A stretch of 64,000 bases of DNA from Onishia niordana (lineage in GTDB: Bacteria > Pseudomonadota > Gammaproteobacteria > Pseudomonadales > Halomonadaceae): positions 108,564-172,563 of the forward strand of contig NZ_SDSD01000007.1 of the NCBI RefSeq assembly GCF_004798965.1. Reading direction: 5' to 3'. The position numbers and the translations under genes are program-made. Below, piece after piece: positions 56,004 through 64,000 of this stretch. The first letter of the stretch is position 1. Every line of letters begins with the position of its first letter. The notes beneath the pieces were generated by a model that saw only the letters and a list, made by a program, of their open reading frames with translations, was not told the DNA's origin and made no database searches.

Positions 56004-56172
56004 GGGCTTCCTTGGTTACGATGGCATGCGGGCGCGGCTGGATGTGAAAGCGAAGCATGGCGACGCTGTAATGGGTGACTCGTCAGGGGCCGGCAAAAGG
56101 CGATATTCTACCCGCTCAGGCACGTCTCGTCAGGCGCTGCCCGATTGCGCTGCTTACCATCACGGAGGCAAG

Positions 56173-56709
56173 ATGTCGGCTATTCCTTCGACCCTGGAAA
56201 ACTTCGACACGCTCGCGCTCGCCACCCGCCTGGGTGAGGCCTGCAGGGCGTGCGGGATGTCCGTGACGGCCGCCGAGTCCTGCACCGGTGGCGGTGTGGC
56301 CCACGCCATCACCGAGATTGCCGGTAGCTCGGCCTATTTCGAGACCGGCTACGTCACCTACTCTAATGCGGCCAAGACCCGCCAGCTGGGTGTGCCCGAG
56401 GAGGCGCTTGCCACGCATGGAGCCGTCAGCCGTGAGGTGGTCGAGGCGATGGTGGCCGGGGCCTGTCGCGACAGTGGCGCGAATCTGGCTGTCGCTATCA
56501 GCGGCGTGGCGGGGCCGGGGGGCGGCAGCCAGGCCAAGCCGGTCGGCATGGTGTGGTTGGCCTGGGGAGATGCCGTCACTCAAGGCGCCGTATGCCGTCA
56601 CTTTGACGGTAATCGCCATGCGGTACGCGAGCAGGCGCTGCGGGCGGCACTCGCCGGGCTGATCGAACGGCTTGAGGGGACTCAGGCGCCACAGGAAAAG
56701 TCCCTTTAG
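56173..56709 (+). CDS. pncC: Nicotinamide-nucleotide amidohydrolase (CinA C-terminal domain)
   Basis: PncC deamidates nicotinamide mononucleotide to nicotinate mononucleotide in NAD recycling. The stand-alone CinA-C domain includes SVTAAESCTGGGVAHAITEI near residue 30, YVTYSNAAKTRQLGV near residue 61 and ISGVAGPGGGSQAKPVGMVW near residue 115, the hallmark of the family. It has 178 residues and lacks the N-terminal molybdopterin-like domain of full CinA. The open frame extends upstream, but the ATG at 56173 has GGAGG 4 bases upstream. It precedes recA, a conserved neighbourhood. Confidence 0.93.
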   Translation: MSAIPSTLENFDTLALATRLGEACRACGMSVTAAESCTGGGVAHAITEIAGSSAYFETGYVTYSNAAKTRQLGVPEEALATHGAVSREVVEAMVAGACRDSGANLAVAISGVAGPGGGSQAKPVGMVWLAWGDAVTQGAVCRHFDGNRHAVREQALRAALAGLIERLEGTQAPQEKSL

Positions 56710-56742
56710 CGGTAGGCGCGACGGTTTTTTTTCTCCATAATA

Positions 56743-56758
56743 CTGTGCAGTCATACAG
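56743..56758. promoter_or_regulatory. LexA box of recA
   Basis: CTGTGCAGTCATACAG matches the SOS consensus CTGT-N8-ACAG, flanked by TA and TA to give a longer dyad. It lies 73 bases before the recA ATG, so recA (and recX behind it) should be induced by DNA damage. Confidence 0.92.
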
Positions 56759-56830
56759 TATTTAGGTGCTGTACCCTGATTCAGCATTCAGACACATCGC
56801 TTTTCCTTTGATGATTCCAGGAGGCCATCC

Positions 56831-57892
56831 ATGGCACAGGACGACAATCGCGCCAAGGCACTGAACGCGGCACTCAGCCAGATCGACCGCCAGTTCGGCA
56901 AGGGCACCGTGATGCGCCTGGGCGACGCGCCGCGCGTGACCATGCCATCGGTCTCCACCGGGTCGCTGGGGCTCGATATCGCGCTTGGCATCGGCGGCCT
57001 ACCGTTGGGCCGGGTGGTCGAGATCTACGGGCCGGAGTCGTCGGGCAAGACCACCCTGACCCTGTCGGTGATCGCCCAGGCCCAGAAGCAGGGCAAGACC
57101 TGTGCCTTCGTCGATGCCGAGCACGCGCTGGATCCGAGTTACGCCGAGAAGCTTGGCGTCAATCTTGATGACCTGCTGGTCTCCCAGCCGGACAACGGCG
57201 AACAGGCGCTGGAAATCTGCGACATGCTGGTGCGCTCCGGCGGCGTTGATCTGATCGTCGTCGACTCGGTGGCGGCACTGACGCCGCGGGCCGAGATCGA
57301 AGGCGAGATGGGTGACTCCCACGTCGGTCTGCAGGCGCGCCTGATGTCCCAGGCGCTGCGCAAGATCACCGGCAACATCAAGAACGCCAACTGCATGGTG
57401 GTGTTCATCAACCAGATCCGCATGAAGATCGGCGTGATGTTCGGCAGTCCCGAGACCACGACCGGCGGTAATGCCCTGAAGTTCTATTCGAGCGTGCGCC
57501 TCGACATCCGTCGTACCGGTTCGGTGAAGCAGGGCGACGAAGTGACCGGCAACGAGACCCGCGTCAAGGTGGTCAAGAACAAGACGGCGCCGCCGTTCCG
57601 TCAGGCCGAGTTCCAGATTCTCTACGGCAAGGGGATCTATCATGCCGGGGAAGTGGTCGATCTGGGCGTGCAGTGCAATCTCGTCGACAAGGCCGGCGCC
57701 TGGTACAGCTACAAGGGCAGCAAGATCGGCCAGGGCAAGGCCAATGCCGCTCAGCATCTCGAAGACAACCCGGCGATCATGGAAGAGATCGAGAGCCAGA
57801 TCCGCGCCCAGTTGCTGACCCAGGCCGAGCCGAAGGATGACAAGGCCGAAGGCGAAGCAGTCGCCGACGGCGAGCTCGACGACAAGGCCTGA
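56831..57892 (+). CDS. recA: Recombinase RecA
   Basis: RecA catalyses strand exchange and activates LexA self-cleavage. Walker [14 protein letters not shown] is near residue 66, the MAW motif region [20 protein letters not shown] near residue 99, and the DNA-binding loops are in [16 protein letters not shown] (L1-adjacent) and [16 protein letters not shown] (L2). An acidic C-terminal tail follows, typical of RecA. Length 353 residues. A GGAGG site is 7 bases upstream. It is controlled by the LexA box and followed after 3 bases by recX. Confidence 0.99.
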   Translation: MAQDDNRAKALNAALSQIDRQFGKGTVMRLGDAPRVTMPSVSTGSLGLDIALGIGGLPLGRVVEIYGPESSGKTTLTLSVIAQAQKQGKTCAFVDAEHALDPSYAEKLGVNLDDLLVSQPDNGEQALEICDMLVRSGGVDLIVVDSVAALTPRAEIEGEMGDSHVGLQARLMSQALRKITGNIKNANCMVVFINQIRMKIGVMFGSPETTTGGNALKFYSSVRLDIRRTGSVKQGDEVTGNETRVKVVKNKTAPPFRQAEFQILYGKGIYHAGEVVDLGVQCNLVDKAGAWYSYKGSKIGQGKANAAQHLEDNPAIMEEIESQIRAQLLTQAEPKDDKAEGEAVADGELDDKA

Positions 57893-57895
57893 TCC

Positions 57896-58393
57896 ATGAC
57901 GTTCGGGTCAGCAAATACCTCGCGAGGCGAAAGCGGCGATCAGCCCTCGCCTCGTGATGATGCCATTCGTCTGTTGGCGCGAAGAGAGCATTCGCGTCAC
58001 GAGCTCGAGTCTCGCTTGGCGACCAAGGGCCATGACGTCACCGAGGTGGCGACATGCCTTGATGACCTGGCCGAGCAGGGCCTGCAATCGGATGTACGCT
58101 TCGCTGAACACTTTGTTCGCTCACGCGTTCAGCGGGGCCAGGGGCCACGCAAGGTGCGCGCCGAGCTCGACCAGCGCGGTGCGGCGCGCGAGACGGTCGA
58201 CGAGGCCCTGACGGAGGCCGAGGTGGACTGGTGTCGGCTTGCCGCCGAGACCCTCGCCCGGCGCTTCAGCGGCCCGGGCGAGACTCCCAAGGAGCGAGCC
58301 AAGCGCGAGCGATTTCTCGCTGGCCGTGGTTTCGATTTCGACCAGCTTAAATATGCCCTGGCCCATGCCTGGGACGACAACGACGCCTTCTAG
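57896..58393 (+). CDS. recX: Regulatory protein RecX
   Basis: RecX limits RecA filament growth. The three-helix RecX repeats are recognisable: IRLLARREHSRHELESRLAT near residue 23, then LAEQGLQSDVRFAEHFVRSR near residue 58 and GRGFDFDQLKYALAHAWDD at the end. Length 165 residues is typical. It starts 3 bases after recA, so the two share the SOS promoter. Confidence 0.93.
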   Translation: MTFGSANTSRGESGDQPSPRDDAIRLLARREHSRHELESRLATKGHDVTEVATCLDDLAEQGLQSDVRFAEHFVRSRVQRGQGPRKVRAELDQRGAARETVDEALTEAEVDWCRLAAETLARRFSGPGETPKERAKRERFLAGRGFDFDQLKYALAHAWDDNDAF

Positions 58394-58406
58394 CGCACTA
58401 TCCCCC

Positions 58407-58435
58407 CTGAAAGTTTCCCGCCGACTCGTTATACT
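58407..58435 (+). promoter_or_regulatory. alaS promoter
   Basis: CTGAAA (58407-58412), 17 bases and TATACT (58430-58435) form a good sigma-70 promoter about 93 bases before the alaS ATG. Confidence 0.65.
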
Positions 58436-58527
58436 CCAAGGTTTTCGACGACACCGGCGTGCCGTGTCGGTCCGCCCCGGCGGCCGCTCGCCCGCAGCGT
58501 CAACACGCTTAACGCCACGGACTTGAT

Positions 58528-61137
58528 ATGAAAAGCGCAGAGATCAGACAGGCCTTTCTGACCTTCTTCGAAGAGCAGGGACATTCCATCGTGCCGTCCA
58601 GCTCGCTGGTGCCGGATAACGACCCCACCCTGCTGTTCACAAACGCCGGCATGGTGCCCTTCAAAGACGTCTTCCTGGGGCGCGACCCGCGACCCTATGT
58701 ACGTGCCACCTCGGCGCAGCGCTGTGTGCGCGCCGGTGGTAAGCACAATGACCTGGATAACGTCGGTTATACTGCACGGCATCACACCTTCTTCGAGATG
58801 CTCGGCAACTTCAGCTTCGGTGACTATTTTAAGCGCCAGGCGATCCAGTTCGCCTGGACCTTTCTGACCGAGCGTCTGGGACTGCCCAAGGACAAGCTGT
58901 GGGTCACCGTCCACGTCAGTGATGATGAAGCAGAGCGCATCTGGAAAGACGAGATCGGCATCGACCCCGAGCGCTTCTCCAAGCTCGACGAGGACAACTT
59001 CTGGCAGATGGGCGATACCGGCCCCTGCGGGCCGTCTTCGGAAATTTTCTTCGATCATGGCGCCGAGGTATGGGGTGGTCCTCCCGGTAGCCCGGAAGAA
59101 GACGGTGACCGCTTCATCGAGATCTGGAACCTGGTCTTCATGCAGTTCGATCGCGATGCTCAGGGCAATATGAACCCGCTGCCCAAGCCGTCCATCGACA
59201 CCGGTATGGGCCTTGAGCGGGTCGCCGCCGTGCTGCAGGGTGTGCACTCGAACTACGAGATCGATCTGTTCCAGAACCTGTTGGCAGCCGCTTCTGAAGC
59301 CACCGGCCACGCCGATACCACTGCGCCATCGCTGCGCGTGATCGCTGACCATATCCGCTCCTGCGCCTTCCTGATCGTCGATGGTGTACTGCCTTCCAAC
59401 GAGGGGCGCGGCTACGTGCTACGCCGCATCATTCGGCGTGCGGTTCGCCATGGCCACAAGCTTGGCGCCCAGGGCAGCTTCTTCAATACCTTGGTAGCGG
59501 CGCTTGACGCCGAGATGGGCGAGGCCTATCCAGAGCTTCGTCAGGCTCGCGCCCAGATCGAGACCGTGCTGGCCAAGGAAGAGGCACAGTTCGCGCGTAC
59601 CCTGGACCATGGCATGGGACTTTTGAGCGAGGCACTGGACGCGCTGGAAGGCGATGTCTTACCCGGCGAGACGGTGTTCAAGCTCTACGACACCTACGGT
59701 TTCCCCTATGACCTGACGGCCGATGTGTGCCGCGAACGCGGCGTGTCACTGGATGAAGACGGCTTTAAGGTGGCGCTGGAGGCGCAGCGTGAGCGGGCTC
59801 GGGCGGCCAGTCAGTTTGGTGCCGACTATGGCATCACCCTGGAGCTTGACGGTGAGACCGCCTTCACTGGCTATGATCGCCTCGAGGACCAGGCCAGGAT
59901 CACGGCCCTGGTCGATACGGAAGGCAACGAGCTGGCGGCGATGGAGGAGGGCCAGAAGGGTGTCGTGGTACTCGACCGCACGCCTTTCTATGCCGAGTCC
60001 GGCGGCCAGGTGGGCGATACCGGCTATCTTGTGGTTGATGGCGGCCGTTTCCAGGTCACCGACACGCAGAAGCAGGCCAGTCATCACTTGCATCAGGGCC
60101 TGATGGTCGAGGGCGGTTTCAAGGTAGGGGCGGTGGTAACGCCGACCGTCGATGCCAGTCTGCGTGCCGCCACAGTGCGCAACCACTCGGCGACGCACTT
60201 GTTGCATCAAGCGCTGCGTATGGTGCTGGGCGATCATGTGCAGCAGAAAGGCTCTCTGGTCACCGCCGAGCGCTTGCGCTTCGATTTTAGTCACCTCGAG
60301 GCGCTATCAGCCGAGGAACTTGCCGAGATCGAGGCCATCGTCAATGCTCAGGTGCTGACCAATGCGCCCACGCAAATCGAAAACATGACCCTCGATGAGG
60401 CCAAGGCCAAGGGGGCGGCGGCACTGTTCGAGGCCAAGTACGCCGATGATGTGCGGGTACTGACCATCGGCGCCGACGACTTTTCGGTAGAGCTGTGCGG
60501 CGGGACTCATGTGGCGCGCAGTGGTGATATTGGCTGTTTTCATATCGTCACCGAAACCGGTATCGCTTCCGGCGTGCGCCGCATCGAGGCCATCACTGGC
60601 GAAGCGGCGCTTGATTACTTTCAGGGCCAGGAAGCGCAGCTCGCGCGAGTCGGTGAACGACTCAAGGCCAAGCCCGAGCAGGTCGAAAGCCGGGTCGAGT
60701 CGCTACTCGAACGTAACCGTAGCCTCGAGAAAGAGCTCGAACGCCTCAAGGCCAAGCTTGCCAGCAGCGCCGGCAACGACATGTTGAGCGAGGTGCAGGA
60801 GATCGCCGGCGTGCGTCTGCTCGCCAAGCAGCTCGAGGGCGTAGCCGGCAAGGAGCTGCGCACCGTGCTGGACCAGCTCAAGCAGAAAATGGGCTCTGGC
60901 GTGGTGGTGCTCGGCGTGGCCGATGCCGACAGCGGTAAGGTCAGCTTGATCGCCGGTGTGACCAATGATCTGACCGGGCGCCTCAAGGCGGGCGACCTGG
61001 TCAAGCATGTTGCCTCCCAAGTGGGTGGCAAGGGCGGCGGTCGTGCCGATATGGCGCAGGCCGGCGGTAGTGATCCCGCGGCCCTCCCCGACGCATTGGC
61101 CAGTGTGCCAGCCTGGGTAGAGGCACAGCTGGGGTAA
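58528..61137 (+). CDS. alaS: Alanyl-tRNA synthetase
   Basis: AlaS charges tRNA-Ala and edits mischarged Ser and Gly. Class II motif 1 and 2 regions are in [20 protein letters not shown] and [20 protein letters not shown] (near residue 88). The tRNA-recognition helix follows, then the editing domain with zinc ligands in [14 protein letters not shown] (near residue 553) and [13 protein letters not shown] (near residue 658). The C-terminal C-Ala domain ends in the glycine-rich [15 protein letters not shown]. Length 869 residues is typical. alaS, lysC, csrA and tRNA-Ser in this order is conserved in relatives. Confidence 0.98.
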   Translation: MKSAEIRQAFLTFFEEQGHSIVPSSSLVPDNDPTLLFTNAGMVPFKDVFLGRDPRPYVRATSAQRCVRAGGKHNDLDNVGYTARHHTFFEMLGNFSFGDYFKRQAIQFAWTFLTERLGLPKDKLWVTVHVSDDEAERIWKDEIGIDPERFSKLDEDNFWQMGDTGPCGPSSEIFFDHGAEVWGGPPGSPEEDGDRFIEIWNLVFMQFDRDAQGNMNPLPKPSIDTGMGLERVAAVLQGVHSNYEIDLFQNLLAAASEATGHADTTAPSLRVIADHIRSCAFLIVDGVLPSNEGRGYVLRRIIRRAVRHGHKLGAQGSFFNTLVAALDAEMGEAYPELRQARAQIETVLAKEEAQFARTLDHGMGLLSEALDALEGDVLPGETVFKLYDTYGFPYDLTADVCRERGVSLDEDGFKVALEAQRERARAASQFGADYGITLELDGETAFTGYDRLEDQARITALVDTEGNELAAMEEGQKGVVVLDRTPFYAESGGQVGDTGYLVVDGGRFQVTDTQKQASHHLHQGLMVEGGFKVGAVVTPTVDASLRAATVRNHSATHLLHQALRMVLGDHVQQKGSLVTAERLRFDFSHLEALSAEELAEIEAIVNAQVLTNAPTQIENMTLDEAKAKGAAALFEAKYADDVRVLTIGADDFSVELCGGTHVARSGDIGCFHIVTETGIASGVRRIEAITGEAALDYFQGQEAQLARVGERLKAKPEQVESRVESLLERNRSLEKELERLKAKLASSAGNDMLSEVQEIAGVRLLAKQLEGVAGKELRTVLDQLKQKMGSGVVVLGVADADSGKVSLIAGVTNDLTGRLKAGDLVKHVASQVGGKGGGRADMAQAGGSDPAALPDALASVPAWVEAQLG

Positions 61138-61146
61138 GCCACTGGC

Positions 61147-61176
61147 AGGGACCGTGAGCAGTATGCTCCGGTCCCT
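61147..61176 (+). terminator. Hairpin after alaS
   Basis: AGGGACC (61147-61153) pairs with GGTCCCT (61170-61176), with inner GAGCA/TGCTC, about 12 base pairs in all. No T-run follows, so termination would be partial at best. Confidence 0.45.
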
Positions 61177-61250
61177 TCGCTTGCACGTCCAAGCTTCCCG
61201 CCCAATAACGCACTCTTTCCTTTCATCCTTTTACTTCAAGGCAATCGCAT

Positions 61251-62504
61251 ATGGCGCTATACGTACAAAAATTCGGTGGCACCTCGGTGGGCTCGGTCGA
61301 GCGCATCAAGGCTGTGGCCGAGAAGGTCAAACGCTTCCGCGACAACGGTCACCAGGTTGTTGTCGTGGTCTCGGCGATGAGTGGTGAGACCAATCGCCTG
61401 GTTGATCTGGCTAGTCAGATTAACGACGAGCCAACACCACGTGAGTTGGACATGTTGGTGTCCACCGGCGAGCAGGTCACTATCTCGCTGCTGGCCATGG
61501 CCCTGCAGAAGCTGGGCGTGCAGGCGACGTCCTATACCGGCGCCCAGGTCGGTATCCAGACCGACAGTGCGCATACCAAGGCCCGTATCCAGCGTATCGA
61601 AACCGACGAAATCCAGGCCGATCTGGATGACGGCCAGGTGGTCGTGGTGGCTGGCTTCCAGGGCGTCGACGAGGAAGGCAATATCACGACCCTGGGTCGT
61701 GGCGGTTCCGATACGACCGGCGTGGCACTAGCTGCGGCGCTGAAGGCCGATGAGTGCCAGATCTATACTGATGTCGACGGCGTCTATACCACTGACCCGC
61801 GGGTCTGTTCCAAGGCGCGTCGGCTGGAGACCATCACCGTCGAGGAAATGCTTGAACTGGCAAGCCTTGGCTCCAAGGTCCTGCAGATTCGCGCCGTCGA
61901 GTTTGCCGGCAAGTACAACGTACCGCTGCGCGTGCTCTCCAGCTTCGAGGATGGCGGCAGCGGCACCCTGATCATTGCTGATTCAGAAGACGAAGAGGAT
62001 TCCATGGAAGAACCGCTGATTTCCGGTATTGCTTTTACCTCCAACGAAGCCAAGTTGACTCTGCTCAATACCCCTGACGTCCCGGGTGTGGCTTCGCGGA
62101 TCCTTGGGCCGATCGCGGATGCGAATATCGAAATCGATATGATCGTCCAGAATGTGGCGCCGGCTGGCGACTACACTGACTTTACCTTTACGGTCGGTAA
62201 GGGCGATTACAAGCAGACCATGAAGATCCTCAAGGATCAGGTGATTCCGGATCTGGGTGGCGGCGATCTGCGCGGCGATGACAACATCGCCAAGGTATCC
62301 TTGGTCGGCGTTGGCATGCGTTCCCACGCAGGCATTGCCTCTAAGATGTTCCGCGTGCTGGCCGACGAAAATATCAACATCCGTATGGTCTCTACATCGG
62401 AGATCAAGATCTCCGTGGTCATCGACGAGAAGCACATGGAGCTTGCCGTGCGTGCCCTGCACAAAGCGTTTGGTCTGGACAAGGACGACATCGAGCAGGA
62501 GTGA
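61251..62504 (+). CDS. lysC: Aspartate kinase
   Basis: LysC phosphorylates aspartate, the first step to lysine, threonine and methionine. In Halomonas this pathway also supplies aspartate semialdehyde for ectoine, the compatible solute. The N-terminal kinase motif VQKFGGTSVGSVERIK is near residue 5. The substrate loop GRGGSDTTGVALAAAL is near residue 149. Two ACT regulatory domains form the C-terminal third (EAKLTLLNTPDVPGVASRIL near residue 266 and KVSLVGVGMRSHAGIASKMF near residue 349), where feedback inhibitors bind. Length 417 residues. A possible internal start is listed separately. Confidence 0.96.
   Translation: MALYVQKFGGTSVGSVERIKAVAEKVKRFRDNGHQVVVVVSAMSGETNRLVDLASQINDEPTPRELDMLVSTGEQVTISLLAMALQKLGVQATSYTGAQVGIQTDSAHTKARIQRIETDEIQADLDDGQVVVVAGFQGVDEEGNITTLGRGGSDTTGVALAAALKADECQIYTDVDGVYTTDPRVCSKARRLETITVEEMLELASLGSKVLQIRAVEFAGKYNVPLRVLSSFEDGGSGTLIIADSEDEEDSMEEPLISGIAFTSNEAKLTLLNTPDVPGVASRILGPIADANIEIDMIVQNVAPAGDYTDFTFTVGKGDYKQTMKILKDQVIPDLGGGDLRGDDNIAKVSLVGVGMRSHAGIASKMFRVLADENINIRMVSTSEIKISVVIDEKHMELAVRALHKAFGLDKDDIEQE
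62004..62504 (+). other. Possible internal start for a separate LysC beta subunit
   Basis: An ATG at codon 252 of lysC (MEEPLISGIAF) has GAGGA (61995-61999) 4 bases upstream. In Corynebacterium and Bacillus a beta subunit consisting of the ACT domains starts at the equivalent MEE position. Here the start gives 166 residues. Use of the site is inferred. Confidence 0.4.
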
Positions 62505-62510
62505 TCCTGG

Positions 62511-62539
62511 TTGGTAGCGCCTAGCACTTTCGCTACGCT
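62511..62539 (+). promoter_or_regulatory. Upstream csrA promoter
   Basis: TTGGTA (62511-62516), a 17-base spacer and TACGCT (62534-62539) form a moderate sigma-70 promoter. Confidence 0.45.
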
Positions 62540-62610
62540 AGAAGAGTGGTCACTGCCATTCGTGGTGGCCACATTCACGGGCCGTGAGCGATGCGCATAG
62601 GAGGAGGCGT

Positions 62611-62639
62611 TTGGCTTGAAGCCATGTCTCGCGCATAAT
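62611..62639 (+). promoter_or_regulatory. Downstream csrA promoter
   Basis: TTGGCT (62611-62616), a 17-base spacer and CATAAT (62634-62639) form a better sigma-70 promoter about 65 bases before csrA. Tandem promoters are common for csrA. Confidence 0.55.
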
Positions 62640-62704
62640 CTTGCCTCGCATGGCCACAAGCGTGCGTATCCCGTTGCAAGAGAAGTCTGAAAAGGAGATC
62701 GGTC

Positions 62705-62905
62705 ATGCTCATCCTGACCCGCCGAGTCGGCGAAACCTTGATGATTGGTGATGAAGTCACCGTGACTGTGCTGGGTGTGAAGGGGAACCAAGTACGCATT
62801 GGCGTGAATGCTCCCAAAGACGTCGCAGTGCATCGTGAAGAGATTTATCAGCGTATTCAGCGCGAGAAGACAGATGAAGACGGCGAGTCAGAGCCGACAC
62901 TATAA
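62705..62905 (+). CDS. csrA: Carbon storage regulator CsrA/RsmA
   Basis: CsrA is the homodimeric RNA-binding repressor or activator that binds GGA in 5' leaders. The 66 residues show the canonical [16 protein letters not shown], the [20 protein letters not shown] core and the [11 protein letters not shown] helix with Arg near position 44 that contacts RNA. A slightly long acidic tail follows. AAGGAG lies 7 bases before the ATG. The RsmZ-like sRNA in this window is its probable antagonist. It precedes tRNA-Ser, as in E. coli. Confidence 0.98.
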   Translation: MLILTRRVGETLMIGDEVTVTVLGVKGNQVRIGVNAPKDVAVHREEIYQRIQREKTDEDGESEPTL

Positions 62906-62941
62906 GTACTGGTATTGTAGTGTCTCCTCGTGTCGCTAGTG

Positions 62942-62961
62942 GTATCGCCTTGTATCGCCTT
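62942..62961. repeat. Tandem direct repeat of GTATCGCCTT
   Basis: Two perfect adjacent copies of GTATCGCCTT (62942-62951 and 62952-62961) lie behind csrA. No known function. Confidence 0.75.
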
Positions 62962-63159
62962 TTGGCTTTCAAGGGAGAAGTGAGGAAGAAGGTAGTCTTG
63001 TAGGGAAGCGGTGGCCGATAAAATGTGGTAGGCTATCGCCGCTGGGTTGCAGAAGCGAGGCTCATAGCGCGCTCGAGTTCCAGCGAATCGTGATTCAGAG
63101 CTGATACTGAGTCTCAGCCCTGATCTGATCACGAAAGCGTAAAAAAGTTGCCAGAAGGG

Positions 63160-63189
63160 TTGGACAAACACCTTCAGAAACGGTAACAT
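63160..63189 (+). promoter_or_regulatory. Possible tRNA-Ser promoter
   Basis: TTGGAC (63160-63165), 18 bases and TAACAT (63184-63189) precede tRNA-Ser by about 20 bases. It is a moderate match to sigma-70. Confidence 0.45.
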
Positions 63190-63207
63190 ACGCGCCGTGT
63201 TGATGAG

Positions 63208-63300
63208 GGAGAGGTGGCCGAGTGGCTGAAGGCGCTCCCCTGCTAAGGGAGTATGGGGTTTATAGCCCCATCGAGGGTTCGAATCCCTCTCTCTCCGCCA
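63208..63300 (+). tRNA. tRNA-Ser(GCU)
   Basis: The 93-base gene folds as a class II tRNA with a long variable arm. The acceptor stem GGAGAGG pairs with TCTCTCC (one G-U pair) and the CCA end is encoded. Anticodon GCT is at 63242-63244, reading AGC/AGU. It follows csrA, a conserved position. Confidence 0.97.
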
Positions 63301-63357
63301 TTCAACTGCGAGTTGTCGCAGTCTCATCACCACAATGAAGATGTAATGCTATAGCAC

Positions 63358-63434
63358 GCGCCCTTAGCTCAGCTGGATAGAGTATCTGACTACGAATCAG
63401 AGGGTCGGAGGTTCGAATCCTCCAGGGCGCGCCA
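63358..63434 (+). tRNA. tRNA-Arg(ACG), copy 1
   Basis: The 77-base gene has acceptor GCGCCCT, the D-arm AGCTCAGCTGGATAGAG, anticodon ACG (63392-63394) and T-arm GGTTCGAATCC, with CCA encoded. The A34 would normally be converted to inosine to read CGU, CGC and CGA. Confidence 0.97.
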
Positions 63435-63517
63435 TCTTCCTGCCAGCGGAAATACCAAGTTCCGCAGGTTGTTGGTTCGGCAAGCCTGTTTTGCTCAGCC
63501 AAGCACAATGTTGATCC

Positions 63518-63594
63518 GCGCCCTTAGCTCAGCTGGATAGAGTATCTGACTACGAATCAGAGGGTCGGAGGTTCGAATCCTCCAGGGCGCGCCA
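63518..63594 (+). tRNA. tRNA-Arg(ACG), copy 2
   Basis: This is identical in sequence to the copy at 63358 and lies 83 bases downstream of its end. Anticodon ACG is at 63552-63554 and CCA is encoded. Confidence 0.97.
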
Positions 63595-63600
63595 TATTTC

Positions 63601-63629
63601 AACCCGTCCTCTTTTGAGGGCGGGTTTTG
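63601..63629 (+). terminator. tRNA operon terminator
   Basis: AACCCGTCCTC pairs with GAGGGCGGGTT (one G-U pair), ending in TTTT. It follows tRNA-Arg copy 2 by 6 bases. Confidence 0.88.
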
Positions 63630-64000
63630 TGTTTCTGGCCCTCTTATACTGCTCGACAGTCAACATTCCTACCTCTCTTATAGTGTCGAGCCTAACGCTT
63701 ACCGCTGACCTTGGTTTATCACTCAACGTTTCGCCTTCATTGTGATCGATTGTTTATGGGTAGCTCATTTGCCGGTTGGGCGTCGAGAAGGGGGCGTATG
63801 AGGCCGCTTGCGCTGACGGGGTCCGGTCTTGTCTTATGGCTCTGCGCTTGCACGCTTGAAACGCCCGCCCTCGTGCGGGCGTTGTCGTGTGCGGCGCCTG
63901 GTTATCCACACCCTCTCGCCGCCGTTATCTATCCACAGCCTCTATTCACCTTTTTGAAAGAAAGGGGTTGTGTCGCTCCGCGATAGTCCGTAAAGTACGC
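63630..64000. other. Gene-free end of the window with two DnaA-box-like sites
   Basis: The 371 bases show no gene I can support. A hairpin AACGCCCGC/GCGGGCGTT lies at 63860-63883. A perfect DnaA box TTATCCACA is at 63902-63910 and CTATCCACA (one mismatch) at 63929-63937, on the same strand and 27 bases apart. The end may be the promoter of a gene beyond the window. Confidence 0.55.

Larger units (their letters stand above)
62906..63207 (+). other. Stretch between csrA and tRNA-Ser
   Basis: About 300 bases hold no protein gene I can support. GACACTA (62896-62902, over the csrA end) pairs with TAGTGTC (62918-62924). GTATCGCCTT is tandemly repeated at 62942-62961. A tRNA promoter lies at the end. 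Confidence 0.6.

Noticed and set aside
63711..63986. A 91-codon frame at the window end with a lipobox-like LCAC
   Set aside because: It overlaps the hairpin at 63860-63883 and the DnaA-box-like sites, and has no good ribosome site. The lipobox resemblance looks coincidental.

Overview
The window is a chromosomal segment from a GC-rich gammaproteobacterium. The gene content, the acidic proteins and the synteny with Pseudomonas suggest Halomonas or a close relative in the Halomonadaceae. The genus is inferred, because no rRNA is present. Nearly all of it is densely packed core genome. I see no insertion sequence, prophage, CRISPR array or other mobile element.

Layout: (1) 1-3785, + strand: the 3' end of dnaE, then accA and tilS. 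(2) 3846-12898: ppx (-), rho, ubiD-fre-folM, a 41-residue membrane protein, and a DAHP synthase gene with an elaborate aromatic-amino-acid leader, overlapping a DUF3087 membrane protein. (3) 13028-29041, mostly - strand: ppk1, hemB, the ubiE-ubiJ-ubiB-hisE-tatABC cluster, a DUF971 gene, hslVU, argS with a SPOR protein, and priA. (4) 29256-34491: rpmE, a malic enzyme, a DUF481 outer-membrane protein and mrcA (PBP1A). (5) 34736-41327: pilMNOPQ running into aroK-aroB. (6) 41926-52099: gltBD, pyrG, kdsA and eno. (7) 52235-53093: an RsmZ-like CsrA-sequestering sRNA with a possible GacA site, then fdxA. (8) 53394-62905: mutS (-), pncC, LexA-controlled recA-recX, alaS, lysC and csrA. (9) 63208-64000: tRNA-Ser(GCU), two identical tRNA-Arg(ACG) genes and a gene-free end carrying two DnaA-box-like sites.

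Two regulatory systems stand out. First, the DAHP synthase gene is preceded by a 44-codon leader peptide ending WRRYWAYWF with an intrinsic terminator and competing hairpins. A second 57-codon reading frame rich in Phe, Tyr and Trp follows; its stop overlaps the DAHP synthase start, and its aromatic codons can pair around that gene's ribosome binding site. This suggests a two-stage control, transcriptional then translational, sensing all three aromatic amino acids. Second, an unannotated-looking sRNA between eno and fdxA has 11 GGA motifs, several in hairpin loops, and an intrinsic terminator. The gene for its probable target, CsrA, lies 10 kb downstream.

Many neighbours work together: ubiquinone synthesis (ubiD, ubiE, ubiJ, ubiB, with fre probably supplying reduced flavin), Tat export, polyphosphate turnover (ppk1 and ppx), the shikimate pathway (DAHP synthase, aroB, aroK), glutamate synthesis (gltBD) and the SOS response (recA, recX).
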